Notes: generated by a model from the letters alone, not told the origin. A DNA stretch of 64,000 bases from Antrihabitans stalactiti (GCF_012932915.1 NZ_VCQU01000006.1:1-64000), one strand, 5' to 3'; counted from the stretch's first letter, positions 47,133 through 56,432 are shown. Made by a program: numbers and translations.

Positions 47133-47172
47133 CGTGCGTGAGTTCGGCCCTCAGGGGGCCAAACTCACGCAC
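47133..47172. repeat. Palindrome (family C) / bidirectional terminator before acs end
   Basis: GTGCGTGAGTT and AACTCACGCAC enclose GGCCC-tcag-GGGGCC. The outer arms share GTGCGTGA with family B. It lies between the convergent 26-residue gene and acs and should end both. Confidence 0.88.
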
Positions 47173-47178
47173 AGGGGG

Positions 47179-49128
47179 TTAGCTGCTTCGAATTGCCTCG
47201 AATACCTTCGGATCGACCAACGTGGATGTGTCGCCCAGTTCGCGACCTTCCGCAACGTCGCGGAGCAAGCGCCGCATGATCTTGCCGCTGCGAGTTTTCG
47301 GTAGCTCCGGGACGATGTGAATCTCGCGCGGTTTCGCGATCGGACTGATGGCTCGCGAAACCTCCGCTTTCAGCTCGTCCACCAAGCCATCGCTGCCGCC
47401 CTTCGCGCTGGCCTTGAGGATGACGAACGCGACGATGCCCTGCCCGGTCATCTCGTCCGATGCGCCGACGACGGCAGCCTCGGCAACACTGTGATGCCCG
47501 ACCAGCGCGGACTCGACTTCCGAGGTCGAGATTCGGTGCCCGGATACGTTCATGACGTCGTCGACGCGACCGAGGACCCAGAAGGCGTCGTCCTCGTCGA
47601 CTTTTGCGCCGTCACCAGCGAAGTACCAGCCCTGCTCGGCGTACTTCTCCCAGTACGTCGCCTTGTAGCGCTCCAAATCACCCCAGATGCCGCGCAACAT
47701 CGACGGCCACGGCTGGTCCAATACCAAGTAACCGACCGCCTCGGTCTCACCGAGAGCGATGTCGTTGCCGTCGTCGTCGACGACCTTCGCCGAAATTCCG
47801 GGCAGCGGCCCCATCGCAGCGCCCGGCTTGGTAGCGGTGACGCCGGGCAGTGGGCTCATCATGATTGCCCCGGTTTCGGTCTGCCACCAGGTGTCGACGA
47901 TTGGGACGTTGTCGCCACCGATGTACTTGCGGTACCAGCGCCACGCTTGCGGGTTGATCGGTTCGCCGACCGAGCCGAGCAGTCGGATCGAGGACAGATC
48001 GTGCGCCTCGGGGATGGCGTGGCCCCACTTCATGAACGTCCGGACCAAGGTGGGTGCGGTGTAATAGATTGTGACGCCGTACTTTTCGACGATCTCCCAG
48101 TGGCGATGCTCGTTCGGTGAATTGGGGGTGCCTTCGTAGACGACTTGGGTGGTCCGGTTGCTGAGCGGTCCGTAGACGATGTAGGAGTGCCCGGTGACCC
48201 AGCCGATGTCGGCGGTGCACCAGTAGACGTCCTGACCGGCTTTGTGGTCGAAGACGTAGTGGTGGGTGTAGGAGGTCTGGGTCAGGTAGCCGCCCGTGGT
48301 GTGGACGATTCCCTTTGGCTTCCCCGTCGTGCCCGAGGTGTAGAGGATGAACAACGGATGCTCGGAATCGAAAGCCTCCGCAGTGTGTTCGGGTGAAGCC
48401 TCGGCCACCGTTTCGTGCCACCAGGCGTCACGGCCTTCGGTCCAGGGGACCTCGACGTTCGTACGGCGCACGATCAGAACGTGCTCGACAGAATGCGGGA
48501 CGTCGCCGTGGGCGTAGAGCGCCTCGTCGACGGCTTCCTTCAGCGGTGCGGATTTGCCACGTCGCCATTGACCGTCGGTGGTCACGATGAGGCGGGCTTC
48601 GGCGTCGTCGACCCGGCTGCGCAGCGCCGAGGGGGAGTAGCCGGCGAAGACGACCGAGTGGGTCAGGCCAAGGCGAGCGCAGGCCAGCATCGAGATGATG
48701 GCTTCGGGGATCATCGGCATGTAGATGGCGACGCGGTCGCCGGCTTCCAGACCGAGTTCGGTGAAGTAGTTTGCGGCCCTGGAGACTTCGGCGAGCAGGT
48801 CGTTGTAGGTCAGGTCGCGTGAGTCGCCGGGTTCGCCTTCCCAGTGGATGGCGACCTGGTCGCCGTGACCGTCGAGGACGTGGCGGTCGACGCAGTTGTA
48901 GGCGACGTTGAGCTTGCCGCCGACGAACCATTTCGCGACCGGTGCGTCGGTCCAGTCGAGGACCTCGGTGAACGGCTCGTGCCAGTGCAGTCGCGCTGCT
49001 TGGTCGGCCCAGAAGCCGAGTCGATCGGCCTCTGCAGCGGCGGCGAGTTCAGGTCCGGCGTTGGCAGCCTGCGCGAACTCGGGGGTGGGTGGGTATGCGT
49101 CCTGAACCGATTTCTCGGTGTCGGTCAT
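47179..49128 (-). CDS. acs: Acetyl-CoA synthetase
   Basis: 649 residues, ATG with GAGG eight bases before. It activates acetate through acetyl-AMP. The ATP-binding YTSGTTGKPKG, DTWWQTETG, GRVDDVMNVSGHRI and PKTRSGKIMRR motifs are all present; the last holds the Lys whose acetylation inactivates the enzyme. The M. tuberculosis gene (Rv3667) is under cAMP and acetylation control; a CRP-type box 91 bases upstream suggests the same here. Confidence 0.97.
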   Translation of the reverse strand: MTDTEKSVQDAYPPTPEFAQAANAGPELAAAAEADRLGFWADQAARLHWHEPFTEVLDWTDAPVAKWFVGGKLNVAYNCVDRHVLDGHGDQVAIHWEGEPGDSRDLTYNDLLAEVSRAANYFTELGLEAGDRVAIYMPMIPEAIISMLACARLGLTHSVVFAGYSPSALRSRVDDAEARLIVTTDGQWRRGKSAPLKEAVDEALYAHGDVPHSVEHVLIVRRTNVEVPWTEGRDAWWHETVAEASPEHTAEAFDSEHPLFILYTSGTTGKPKGIVHTTGGYLTQTSYTHHYVFDHKAGQDVYWCTADIGWVTGHSYIVYGPLSNRTTQVVYEGTPNSPNEHRHWEIVEKYGVTIYYTAPTLVRTFMKWGHAIPEAHDLSSIRLLGSVGEPINPQAWRWYRKYIGGDNVPIVDTWWQTETGAIMMSPLPGVTATKPGAAMGPLPGISAKVVDDDGNDIALGETEAVGYLVLDQPWPSMLRGIWGDLERYKATYWEKYAEQGWYFAGDGAKVDEDDAFWVLGRVDDVMNVSGHRISTSEVESALVGHHSVAEAAVVGASDEMTGQGIVAFVILKASAKGGSDGLVDELKAEVSRAISPIAKPREIHIVPELPKTRSGKIMRRLLRDVAEGRELGDTSTLVDPKVFEAIRSS

Positions 49129-49218
49129 GGCGGCGCCTCTTCCTGGATCGACGGTTCGCGCGTCGAGACGGCGGTTCGCCCCATCCCGAGCGGAATTCCC
49201 ATGGCCGACGTTAGCCGA

Positions 49219-49234
49219 TGTGACTGGCGTCGCA
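49219..49234. promoter_or_regulatory. CRP-type box between acs and dppA
   Basis: TGTGACTGGCGTCGCA matches TGTGA-N6-TCACA at nine of ten defined positions. It lies 91 bases before acs and 102 before dppA, so it could serve either. Crp is encoded 9 kb away. Confidence 0.5.
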
Positions 49235-49335
49235 CGCTTCACGTCACGATTGAAGACCGCATACCGCCGGGAAGGCGAGACAAGGACCGTTCAGGTGGCT
49301 AATGTCTCCCGCATTCCAACAAGCGGGAGTCGACC

Positions 49336-50934
49336 GTGAGATTCAGAAAAGTTACTGCGATTGCGGCTACTGCGTTTCTTGCCGTCGGGCTCGGTCTTTC
49401 TGCGTGCTCGACCGAAAGCGACGACTGCCCGGACTGCGTGACCACTTTCGCAGGCGAGCCGCAACATCCACTGTTGCCGTCCAATACGAACGAAAATATG
49501 GGCGGGCGAGTAGTCGACCGGCTGTGGGCGGGCCTTCGCTATTACGACGCGGACGGTGGCGTCCACGACGAGGTCGCGGAATCCATCACCACGACCGACC
49601 AGAAGAACTTCACGGTCACGATCAAGCCGGATTGGAAGTTCACCGATGGTTCGGCGGTGACAGCCAAGTCGTTCGTCGACGCCTGGAACTACGGCGCGCT
49701 GAGCACGAACGCGCAAGTGCAGAGCTATGCATTCGGGCAGATCGCCGGCTTCGACGAGGTGAGTGCCGAGAATCCGACGGTGCAGACGATGTCCGGACTG
49801 AAGGTGACCGGCGACCGCACTTTCACCATCGAATTGAAAGAGCCGTCGATCGATTTCGCGCTGGGCCTCGGCTATGCGCCGTTCTATCCGCTGCCGGAGG
49901 CGGCGTTCAAGGACATGAAAGCGTTCGGTGAGAATCCGATCGGAAACGGTCCGTACAAATTCGTGAAGTGGGACCACAACACCGCCATCGATCTTGTGCC
50001 GAATCCGGACTACAAGGGCGGCCGACCCGCGAAGAACAAGGGTCTGCGATTCAAGATGTATCAGTCGCTCGAGACGGCGTACGCCGACTTGCTGGCGGGC
50101 AACCTGGACACCCTCGACACGATTCCCGACAACGCGTTGTCGACGTACAAGCAGGATCTCGGCGATCGCGCGATCACCAAGGCCACTGCGCAGAACGCTC
50201 ACATCGGAATTCAGCCGACCACCGCACACTTCGCGGGCGCGGAAGGAGTCTTGCGGCGCAAGGCAATCTCCATGTCGATCAACCGAGAACAGATCGCGCA
50301 GAACATCTTCCACGGCACTCGGGTGCCTGCCCGCGACTTCACGTCCCGCACCCTTCCTGGTTTCGTCGACAATCTTCCCGGCACCGAAGCGTTGACGTAC
50401 AACCCGGAGGAGGCCAAGCGAGTGTGGGCGCAGGCAGACGCCATCGCGCCGTGGAGTGGAACGTTCGAGATCGCCTACAACGCCGACGGCGGCCACCAGG
50501 CATGGATCGAGGCGGTCGCGCACAGCATCGAGAACACACTCGGCATCACAGCCACCGGCAGTTCCTACCCTACGTTCAAGCAGATTCGCGACGAAATCTC
50601 TGGCAAGACGATCGGCAAGGCCTTCCGTTACGGCTGGCAGGGCGACTATCCGTCGATGCTGCAATTCTTGACAGCGCAGTACATCAGCACCTCTGAAACC
50701 AATGACATCGGCTACAACAATCCCGAATTCGACCGGTTGATCGCGGCGGCTCAAGGCGCGCCGACGCTCGAGGAGTCGTACAAGATCATCGCGCAGGCAC
50801 AGACTTTGCTGCTCGCCGATATGGCCGACGTTCCGGTGTTCGATTACATCGCAGCCGCAGGGTTTTCGGCGAAGGTGCGTGCCGGACTCGCCTGGAACGG
50901 GCTTTTCGACTACGAGAATATTGCTCCGGCGTAG
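49336..50934 (+). CDS. dppA: Peptide ABC transporter substrate-binding lipoprotein
   Basis: 532 residues, GTG start. A lipoprotein signal ends at GLSACS. The rest is an extracellular solute-binding protein family 5 (NENMGGRVVDRLWAGL, NPIGNGPYKFVKWD, KAISMSINREQIAQ). It captures di- or oligopeptides, or haem as reported for DppA of M. tuberculosis (Rv3666c). First gene of dppABCD, with each gene overlapping or within ten bases of the next. Confidence 0.93.
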   Translation: MRFRKVTAIAATAFLAVGLGLSACSTESDDCPDCVTTFAGEPQHPLLPSNTNENMGGRVVDRLWAGLRYYDADGGVHDEVAESITTTDQKNFTVTIKPDWKFTDGSAVTAKSFVDAWNYGALSTNAQVQSYAFGQIAGFDEVSAENPTVQTMSGLKVTGDRTFTIELKEPSIDFALGLGYAPFYPLPEAAFKDMKAFGENPIGNGPYKFVKWDHNTAIDLVPNPDYKGGRPAKNKGLRFKMYQSLETAYADLLAGNLDTLDTIPDNALSTYKQDLGDRAITKATAQNAHIGIQPTTAHFAGAEGVLRRKAISMSINREQIAQNIFHGTRVPARDFTSRTLPGFVDNLPGTEALTYNPEEAKRVWAQADAIAPWSGTFEIAYNADGGHQAWIEAVAHSIENTLGITATGSSYPTFKQIRDEISGKTIGKAFRYGWQGDYPSMLQFLTAQYISTSETNDIGYNNPEFDRLIAAAQGAPTLEESYKIIAQAQTLLLADMADVPVFDYIAAAGFSAKVRAGLAWNGLFDYENIAPA

Positions 50935-50943
50935 GAGCGGGCA

Positions 50944-51870
50944 GTGGCCTGGTACATAGTCCGTCGGCTGCTGCAGATGGTCCCCGTCTTCCTGGGGGCC
51001 ACGCTGCTCATCTACGCGATGGTTTTCCTGATACCGGGTGATCCGATCGCGGCACTCGCCGGTCCGCGAAAGCTGACGCCGGCCGTGGAGGCGCAATTAC
51101 GCGCGCGCTATCACCTGGACCAGCCGTTCTTCACCCAGTATCTGCTGTACCTCAAAGGCATCGTGACCTTCGACTTCGGCACGGCGTTCTCGGGCCGACC
51201 GGTCCGCGACGAATTGGCCCGAGCCTTCCCGATCACGATGAAACTCGCGGTGATGGCGGTGGCGATCGAGGGTGTGTTCGGCGTCGTCTTCGGCCTGATC
51301 GCGGGCCTGCGCAAAGGCAAGTGGTTCGATTCGGTGTTGCTGGTCGTCAGTCTCGTCATCATCGCGGTCCCGATCTTCGTGGTGGGCTTTCTCGCGCAGT
51401 ACTTCCTGGGCATCAAATGGGGGGTTGCGCCGGTGACCGTGACCGGGAAAGCGACTGTCGGCGAACTCCTGGTCCCGGCATTCGTCCTCGGGTCGCTGTC
51501 GTTTGCCTATGTGCTGCGGTTGACGCGAAATTCGGTGGCAGAGAACCTGTCCGCCGACTTCGTCCGTACCGCAACGGCGAAAGGACTGTCGCGCCGACGC
51601 GTCGTGACCGTGCATGTGCTGCGGAACTCGATGATCCCCGTCGTCACGTTCCTCGGCGCCGACCTTGGGGCGTTGATGGGCGGCGCGATCGTCACCGAGG
51701 GAATCTTCAACATCCCCGGCGTCGGCGGCACGTTGTACCAAGCGATCGTGCGCGGCGAGCCGCCGACAGTGGTGTCCTTCGTGACGGTCCTCATCGTGGT
51801 CTTCCTGCTGGCGAATCTTCTCGTCGATCTGCTGTACGCGCTACTCGATCCGAGGATTCGCTATGCCTGA
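50944..51870 (+). CDS. dppB: Peptide ABC transporter permease DppB
   Basis: 308 residues, GTG with GGAGCGG upstream. Six helices; the N-terminal MVFLIPGDPIAAL and the EAA loop (VRTATAKGLSRRRVVTVHVLR) are typical of DppB/OppB. Forms the membrane channel with DppC, whose gene starts eight bases before this stop. Confidence 0.95.
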   Translation: MAWYIVRRLLQMVPVFLGATLLIYAMVFLIPGDPIAALAGPRKLTPAVEAQLRARYHLDQPFFTQYLLYLKGIVTFDFGTAFSGRPVRDELARAFPITMKLAVMAVAIEGVFGVVFGLIAGLRKGKWFDSVLLVVSLVIIAVPIFVVGFLAQYFLGIKWGVAPVTVTGKATVGELLVPAFVLGSLSFAYVLRLTRNSVAENLSADFVRTATAKGLSRRRVVTVHVLRNSMIPVVTFLGADLGALMGGAIVTEGIFNIPGVGGTLYQAIVRGEPPTVVSFVTVLIVVFLLANLLVDLLYALLDPRIRYA

Positions 51871-52792
51871 GGGGCAGGAGTATTTCGTCGCACCACCCGA
51901 CGAGGTCGAGGTGCTCGCGACCGACCGGGTCGTCGAATCGGGAAAGCCGACGAGCATCTGGACCGACGCGTGGCGACAGCTGCGCCGGAACCCGTTGTTC
52001 GTCGTCGCGGCCGCACTGCTCGTGTTCATAGCGGTCGTCGTGGCCTTCCCCGGTCTGTTCACCGATCTGAATCCGCGTTACTGCCTGGGCGATCACAGCA
52101 TGGCGCCGCGTACCGACGGGCATCCTTTCGGCTTCGATCTGCAAGGGTGCGACGTCTACGCCCGTACGATCTACGGCGCTCGCGCGTCGGTGTTCGCGGG
52201 GGTCGGCGCCACCACGCTGTTCGTCCTGATCGGAGGCACCCTCGGCGCCCTCGCAGGGTTCTACGGCGGCATTCTGGATTCGATCATTTCGCGGGTGGCC
52301 GAGATCGTGTTCGCACTTCCGTTGATGCTCGCGGCAATTGTCTTGATGCAATTGCTCGATTCCCGAACGATCTGGACCGTCATCGTGATTCTGGCGTCGT
52401 TCTCGTGGCCGCAGGCGGCGCGGATCGCGAGGGGAGCGGTCATTCAAGCGAAAAGCAGCGACTATGTACTTGCGGCAAAAGCGCTGGGCGTCTCGCGCTT
52501 TCGGACGTTGATACGCCATGTGGTTCCAAACGCCGCAGGCCCGCTGATCGTCGTCACGACGATTTCGCTCGGAGTATTCATCGTCGCCGAAGCAACATTG
52601 TCCTACCTCGGCGTCGGGCTCCCGACAACGGTCGTCTCGTGGGGCGGTGACATCGCGACTGGGCAGAAGGAGATCCGTCGGTCCGCGATCTTGTTCTATC
52701 CCGCAACAGCTTTGGCCATTACGGTTCTCAGCTTCATCATGCTCGGCGACGCCGTCCGAGATGCGCTCGATCCGAAGGCGCGGAAAAGGTGA
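51863..52792 (+). CDS. dppC: Peptide ABC transporter permease DppC
   Basis: 309 residues, ATG overlapping dppB. An N-terminal soluble part of about 40 residues precedes the first helix, as in OppC. The EAA loop VLAAKALGVSRFRTLIRHV contacts the ATPase. Overlaps dppD by GTGA. Confidence 0.95.
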   Translation: MPEGQEYFVAPPDEVEVLATDRVVESGKPTSIWTDAWRQLRRNPLFVVAAALLVFIAVVVAFPGLFTDLNPRYCLGDHSMAPRTDGHPFGFDLQGCDVYARTIYGARASVFAGVGATTLFVLIGGTLGALAGFYGGILDSIISRVAEIVFALPLMLAAIVLMQLLDSRTIWTVIVILASFSWPQAARIARGAVIQAKSSDYVLAAKALGVSRFRTLIRHVVPNAAGPLIVVTTISLGVFIVAEATLSYLGVGLPTTVVSWGGDIATGQKEIRRSAILFYPATALAITVLSFIMLGDAVRDALDPKARKR

Positions 52793-54453
52793 AGCCGCTG
52801 TTGGAGATTCGCGGTCTCAACGTCGACTATTCGTCGGAGGGGACGTCGACCTCGGCGGTCTGCGACGTCAACCTGACGGTCTATCCCGGGCAGACGGTCG
52901 CCATCGTCGGTGAGTCCGGGTCGGGTAAATCGACTACCGCACACGCCATAATCGATTTGCTGCCGGGCAGCGGCAGGGTGACGTCCGGCTCGATCGTGTT
53001 CGACGGCGAGGACCTGTCGGCGAACAAGCGCGTTGCCGCCGTACGCGGCAAGGAGATCGGGTTCGTGCCGCAGGATCCGATGACGAATCTGAACCCGGTG
53101 TGGACGGTCGGTTTTCAAATTGCCGAGACCCTTCGAGCCAACGGCGTCGCCAAAGGCAAGGCTGCAAAAGAGCGCGCTGTCGAACTGCTCACCGAAGCGG
53201 GGATGAACGACGCGCCACGACGCGTCAAGCAGTATCCGCACGAGTTCTCCGGCGGCATGCGGCAGCGCGCGCTGATCGCGATTGGACTTGCGTGCCGACC
53301 CAAGCTGCTGATCGCCGACGAGCCGACCTCAGCGCTCGACGTCACGGTGCAGCGCCAGATCCTCGATCACCTCGATCGGCTGACCGACGAACTCGGCACC
53401 GCGGTCCTGCTCATCACACACGATCTAGGCCTCGCCGCCGAGCGCGCCGAACATGTCGTCGTGATGTATCGGGGCAGCGTCGTCGAATCGGGTCCAGCAC
53501 AACAGATTCTGCGGGATCCACAACATGAGTACACGAAGCGATTGGTCGGCTCGGCGCCCTCACTGGCATCGCAGCGGCTGTCCTCGGTGTTGGCGCGTAG
53601 GGAAATTCGCGACCAAGCAATCGAGGTGGCGCAACAAGTCGCCGAGGTCGACACCCCGGACGTCGTTGTTGCGCAGAGCTTGACAAAGAAGTTCAAGATT
53701 CGCGGCGGCGCTCCGTGGAGGTCGACGGATTTCGCCGCCGTCGACGATGTCAGCTTCGCGATCAAACGTGGCACCACACTTGCGCTGGTTGGGGAATCCG
53801 GCTCTGGGAAGTCGACTGTGGCGCAGATGGTGCTTGGGCTGTTGGAGCCGACGTCGGGGACGGTCACGTTCGAGGGCGCCGACGTCGCGAAGCTCGACAC
53901 CAAAGCGGCGTTCGCGTTTCGACGCAAGGTCCAGCCGGTCTTCCAGAATCCGTACGGCTCGCTGGACCCGATGTATTCGATCTATCGGACCATCGAGGAG
54001 CCACTGCGCACACACCGAATCGGCGATCGCAAGACCCGCGAGGCGACGGTCCGGGATCTACTCGACAAAGTGTCGCTGCCATCGACGGTCATGCGTCGTT
54101 ATCCCAACGAACTGTCCGGCGGTCAACGGCAACGCGTCGCGATTGCTCGTGCCCTTGCGCTGCAACCCGAACTCGTCGTGTGCGACGAGGCTGTCTCTGC
54201 ATTGGACGTGCTGGTCCAAGCGCAGATCCTCACATTGCTCAACGACCTGCAGGCGGAACTCGGCTTGTCATACCTCTTCATCACCCACGATCTCGCCGTG
54301 GTCAGGCAGATCGCGGACGACGTTGTGGTGATGAGCAACGGGCAGGTCGTGGAGGCTGCGTCGACGGTGTCGGTGTTCGACAATCCGCAGGAGGATTACA
54401 CGCGCAGATTGCTCGATGCGATTCCTGGCAGGGCGGCGCTTCGCGCGTTGTGA
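52789..54453 (+). CDS. dppD: Peptide ABC transporter, fused double ATPase DppD
   Basis: 554 residues with two complete ABC ATPase domains in one chain. Each has Walker A GESGSGKST (about residues 42 and 336), ABC signature (FSGGMRQR; LSGGQRQR) and Walker B (LLIADEPTSALD; LVVCDEAVSALD). In the second, the usual EPT after Walker B is EAV, but the catalytic Glu is kept. This replaces the separate DppD and DppF of many bacteria, as in Rv3663c. Confidence 0.95.
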   Translation: MKPLLEIRGLNVDYSSEGTSTSAVCDVNLTVYPGQTVAIVGESGSGKSTTAHAIIDLLPGSGRVTSGSIVFDGEDLSANKRVAAVRGKEIGFVPQDPMTNLNPVWTVGFQIAETLRANGVAKGKAAKERAVELLTEAGMNDAPRRVKQYPHEFSGGMRQRALIAIGLACRPKLLIADEPTSALDVTVQRQILDHLDRLTDELGTAVLLITHDLGLAAERAEHVVVMYRGSVVESGPAQQILRDPQHEYTKRLVGSAPSLASQRLSSVLARREIRDQAIEVAQQVAEVDTPDVVVAQSLTKKFKIRGGAPWRSTDFAAVDDVSFAIKRGTTLALVGESGSGKSTVAQMVLGLLEPTSGTVTFEGADVAKLDTKAAFAFRRKVQPVFQNPYGSLDPMYSIYRTIEEPLRTHRIGDRKTREATVRDLLDKVSLPSTVMRRYPNELSGGQRQRVAIARALALQPELVVCDEAVSALDVLVQAQILTLLNDLQAELGLSYLFITHDLAVVRQIADDVVVMSNGQVVEAASTVSVFDNPQEDYTRRLLDAIPGRAALRAL

Positions 54454-54478
54454 GTCGACGACGGTAGCGTCAGCGGCC

Positions 54479-55225
54479 GTGAACAATCCTTTGGGTCCAC
54501 TTGTCGCGCTGCCGGGCGTGGCAGAGGCAGCCGACCGTGCGCGCGAGGCGCTGGCGGCCGTGCACATGCACAAGGCCAACCGCCGTGGCTGGCAGGCGAC
54601 GGCAGCGGAGGCAGCGGTGCGAGCTGGGCGCGCATCCGCTGCGATCGATGGCGGTCCGTCCGAGCTGCCCGCAGACGGACAGGTGACGAACCCGGTGCTT
54701 GCTGGATCGTTGCGGGTCGCCCAAGCATTGGACGGAGATTCGCTGCAGATACTTGTCGGTGTCTGGCGTCGCGCGCCTCTCCAGGCGCTCGCACGGTTGC
54801 ATTTGCTCGCCGCGGCCGATCTCGCAGAGGGCGATGCAGCGCTCGGAAGGCCACGTGCAGACCCCGGAATTGCCGAGCGACTCTCGCTTCTGGCCGACAT
54901 CGTGCTCGACGGCTCCGCGCCTGCGCCGGTCATTGCGGGGGTCGTACACGGAGAATTATTGGCTCTTCGCCCATTCGGTTCTGCCGACGGCGTAGTCGCC
55001 CGTGGAGCGTCGAGGCTGGTCGCAGTGGCGTCAGGGCTCGATCCGCACAACCTGGGTGTACCTGAAGTCGCGTGGCTGAAAGACAGGACCGGATACAGCG
55101 CAGCAGCCGCCGGCTTCGCCTCGGGTGATCCGGTCGCTCTTGGCGCATGGCTGAACCTGTGTTCGGAGGCGTTCGAGGCTGGCGCACGCGAGGCAGTGTC
55201 GATCGCGAACTCGGTTGACGGGTAG
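54479..55225 (+). CDS. Degenerate Fic-domain protein (Rv3662c-like)
   Basis: 248 residues from GTG 54479. The helical core resembles Fic proteins: an N-terminal ASAAIDGG in the position of the inhibitory SxxxEG motif, and VIAGVVHGELLALRPF leading into the active loop. The canonical HPFxxGNGRxxR is RPFGSADGVVAR, so the catalytic His and the GN-R residues are lost and AMP-transfer is unlikely. Retained synteny after dppD suggests a conserved, non-enzymatic role. Start 25 bases after dppD; possibly the last gene of that operon. Confidence 0.7.
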   Translation: MNNPLGPLVALPGVAEAADRAREALAAVHMHKANRRGWQATAAEAAVRAGRASAAIDGGPSELPADGQVTNPVLAGSLRVAQALDGDSLQILVGVWRRAPLQALARLHLLAAADLAEGDAALGRPRADPGIAERLSLLADIVLDGSAPAPVIAGVVHGELLALRPFGSADGVVARGASRLVAVASGLDPHNLGVPEVAWLKDRTGYSAAAAGFASGDPVALGAWLNLCSEAFEAGAREAVSIANSVDG

Positions 55226-55251
55226 CTGTTCCGGCGCTGATTCAGCCCGAA

Positions 55252-55552
55252 CATAAAAAACGGGCGGTGCTGCCGATTGCTCGACTTCACCGCCCGCTAA
55301 CAAGGACTACCCGGTTACCAAGCGTGCTAGGTGGGTTGTGTGGTTGGCCTCGGCGTCAATCCGACCTTCGCTGGTTCATCCCCGCAACCTGTGCGAGGTC
55401 CTCGCCCGCGAAGACCCGAATCACGCAGGCCCACAACGCTTCTGCCCTTGTCGCGGCGCGCTCCGCGTGGGTGCCTGGTGCCCTTGCTGGGAATCCCGGT
55501 TGGGAGATCGGCCCTTCTCTTCTGGCCCGATCTTGGCCGCCCGTTCTTCCGT
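55252..55552 (-). ncRNA. Ms1/MTS2823-type RNA (RNAP-binding small RNA)
   Basis: A gene-free 388-base region (55226-55613) holds a strong promoter (TTGATG-17-TACAAA) reading leftward and, about 300 bases on, a hairpin CGGGCGGTG/CACCGCCCG followed by a T-run. The implied transcript is about 300 bases, matching Ms1 of Mycobacterium smegmatis and MTS2823 of M. tuberculosis, and it occupies the same place and orientation: between the Rv3661 and Rv3662c homologues, co-oriented with the former. Ms1 binds sigma-free RNA polymerase core in stationary phase. Identification rests on position, size and signals, not on alignment. Confidence 0.8.
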
Positions 55553-55558
55553 AACTCA

Positions 55559-55587
55559 TTTGTACTCTGTGACCCCGCTCACATCAA
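55559..55587 (-). promoter_or_regulatory. Promoter of the Ms1-type RNA
   Basis: On the minus strand TTGATG (55582-55587), exactly 17 bases, TACAAA (55559-55564). The start point would be about 55552. It is one of the best-matching housekeeping promoters in the window, as expected for an abundant RNA. Confidence 0.7.
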
Positions 55588-55613
55588 GGGGAACTTCCTG
55601 AGAGTGTCGTAAG

Positions 55614-56432
55614 TCAGCGTTTGCGGCGTAATAGCCCGTATGTCACCGCGCCGGCGAGGAGGGCGCTGAGCCCCACTGCCGCAGTCGCTGCGACGGTGGT
55701 CGACGAGGGTGCCTGGATACGCGCGCGCAGCGACACGGGATTCGAGAACGTCAGAATCGGCCAGCCACGGCTGGCGGCCTCCTTGCGCAAGTTGCGGTCC
55801 GGATTGACGGCAGTGGGATGGCCGACGGCCTCCAGCATCGGCAGATCTGTAATCGAATCGGAGTACGCGAAGCTGGCTGCGAGGTCGTAATTCTCCGACA
55901 CTGCAAGACTGTTGATGGCCTCGACTTTGCCGGTGCCGTAGCAGTAGAACGAGAGCTCGCCGGTGTACTTGCCGTTTTCGACAGCGAGCTTGGTTGCGGC
56001 AGTGTGCGTGGCGCCGAGGGCTTCGGCGATCGGTGCGACAACCTCCTCGCCCGAGGCCGAGACGACGATGATGTCGTGGCCGCGAATCTTGTGATCCGCG
56101 ATCAGGTCTGCGGCTTCGGCAAAGATCAGCGGGTCGACGATGTCGTGCAGAGTCTCGGCGACGATCGCCTTGACCTGGGCCACATCCCAGCCTGTGCACA
56201 TGTTCGCGAGGTGGGCGCGCATGCGTTCGACCTGGTCGTGGTCGGCGCCCGATAGCAGAAACAAGAACTGGGCATAGCTGCTCTTGAGCACAGCTCTGCG
56301 ATTCAGCAACCCCTGGTCGAAGAACGGCTTGCTGAATGCGAGGGTGCTCGACTTGGCGATTATCGTTTTGTCGAGGTCGAAAAAGGCTGCGATGCGTGTG
56401 CCTGTGGTCTCAACTGAGCTTTGCGCCGTCAC
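55614..56432 (-). CDS. HAD-IB phosphatase, SerB-like, with C-terminal membrane helix
   Basis: 272 residues from GTG 56432 (start approximate). HAD motif I is FFDLDKT, motif II VVSASGEE, motif III/IV AYSDSITDLPML, as in the SerB/HAD-IB hydrolases (Rv3661). A C-terminal helix (about 243-265, TVAATAAVGLSALLAGAVTY) followed by RRKR anchors it in the membrane. Substrate not known: phosphoserine, lysophosphatidate or similar. Flanked by two small RNA genes. Confidence 0.88.
   Translation of the reverse strand: MTAQSSVETTGTRIAAFFDLDKTIIAKSSTLAFSKPFFDQGLLNRRAVLKSSYAQFLFLLSGADHDQVERMRAHLANMCTGWDVAQVKAIVAETLHDIVDPLIFAEAADLIADHKIRGHDIIVVSASGEEVVAPIAEALGATHTAATKLAVENGKYTGELSFYCYGTGKVEAINSLAVSENYDLAASFAYSDSITDLPMLEAVGHPTAVNPDRNLRKEAASRGWPILTFSNPVSLRARIQAPSSTTVAATAAVGLSALLAGAVTYGLLRRKR

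Noticed and set aside
49291-51096. 601-codon minus-strand frame across dppA
   Set aside because: Antisense shadow; dppA has a lipobox and full family motifs.
55267-55612. Several short open frames in the region assigned to the Ms1-type RNA
   Set aside because: No ribosome sites, Arg/Pro-rich, and promoter plus terminator fit a non-coding transcript better.
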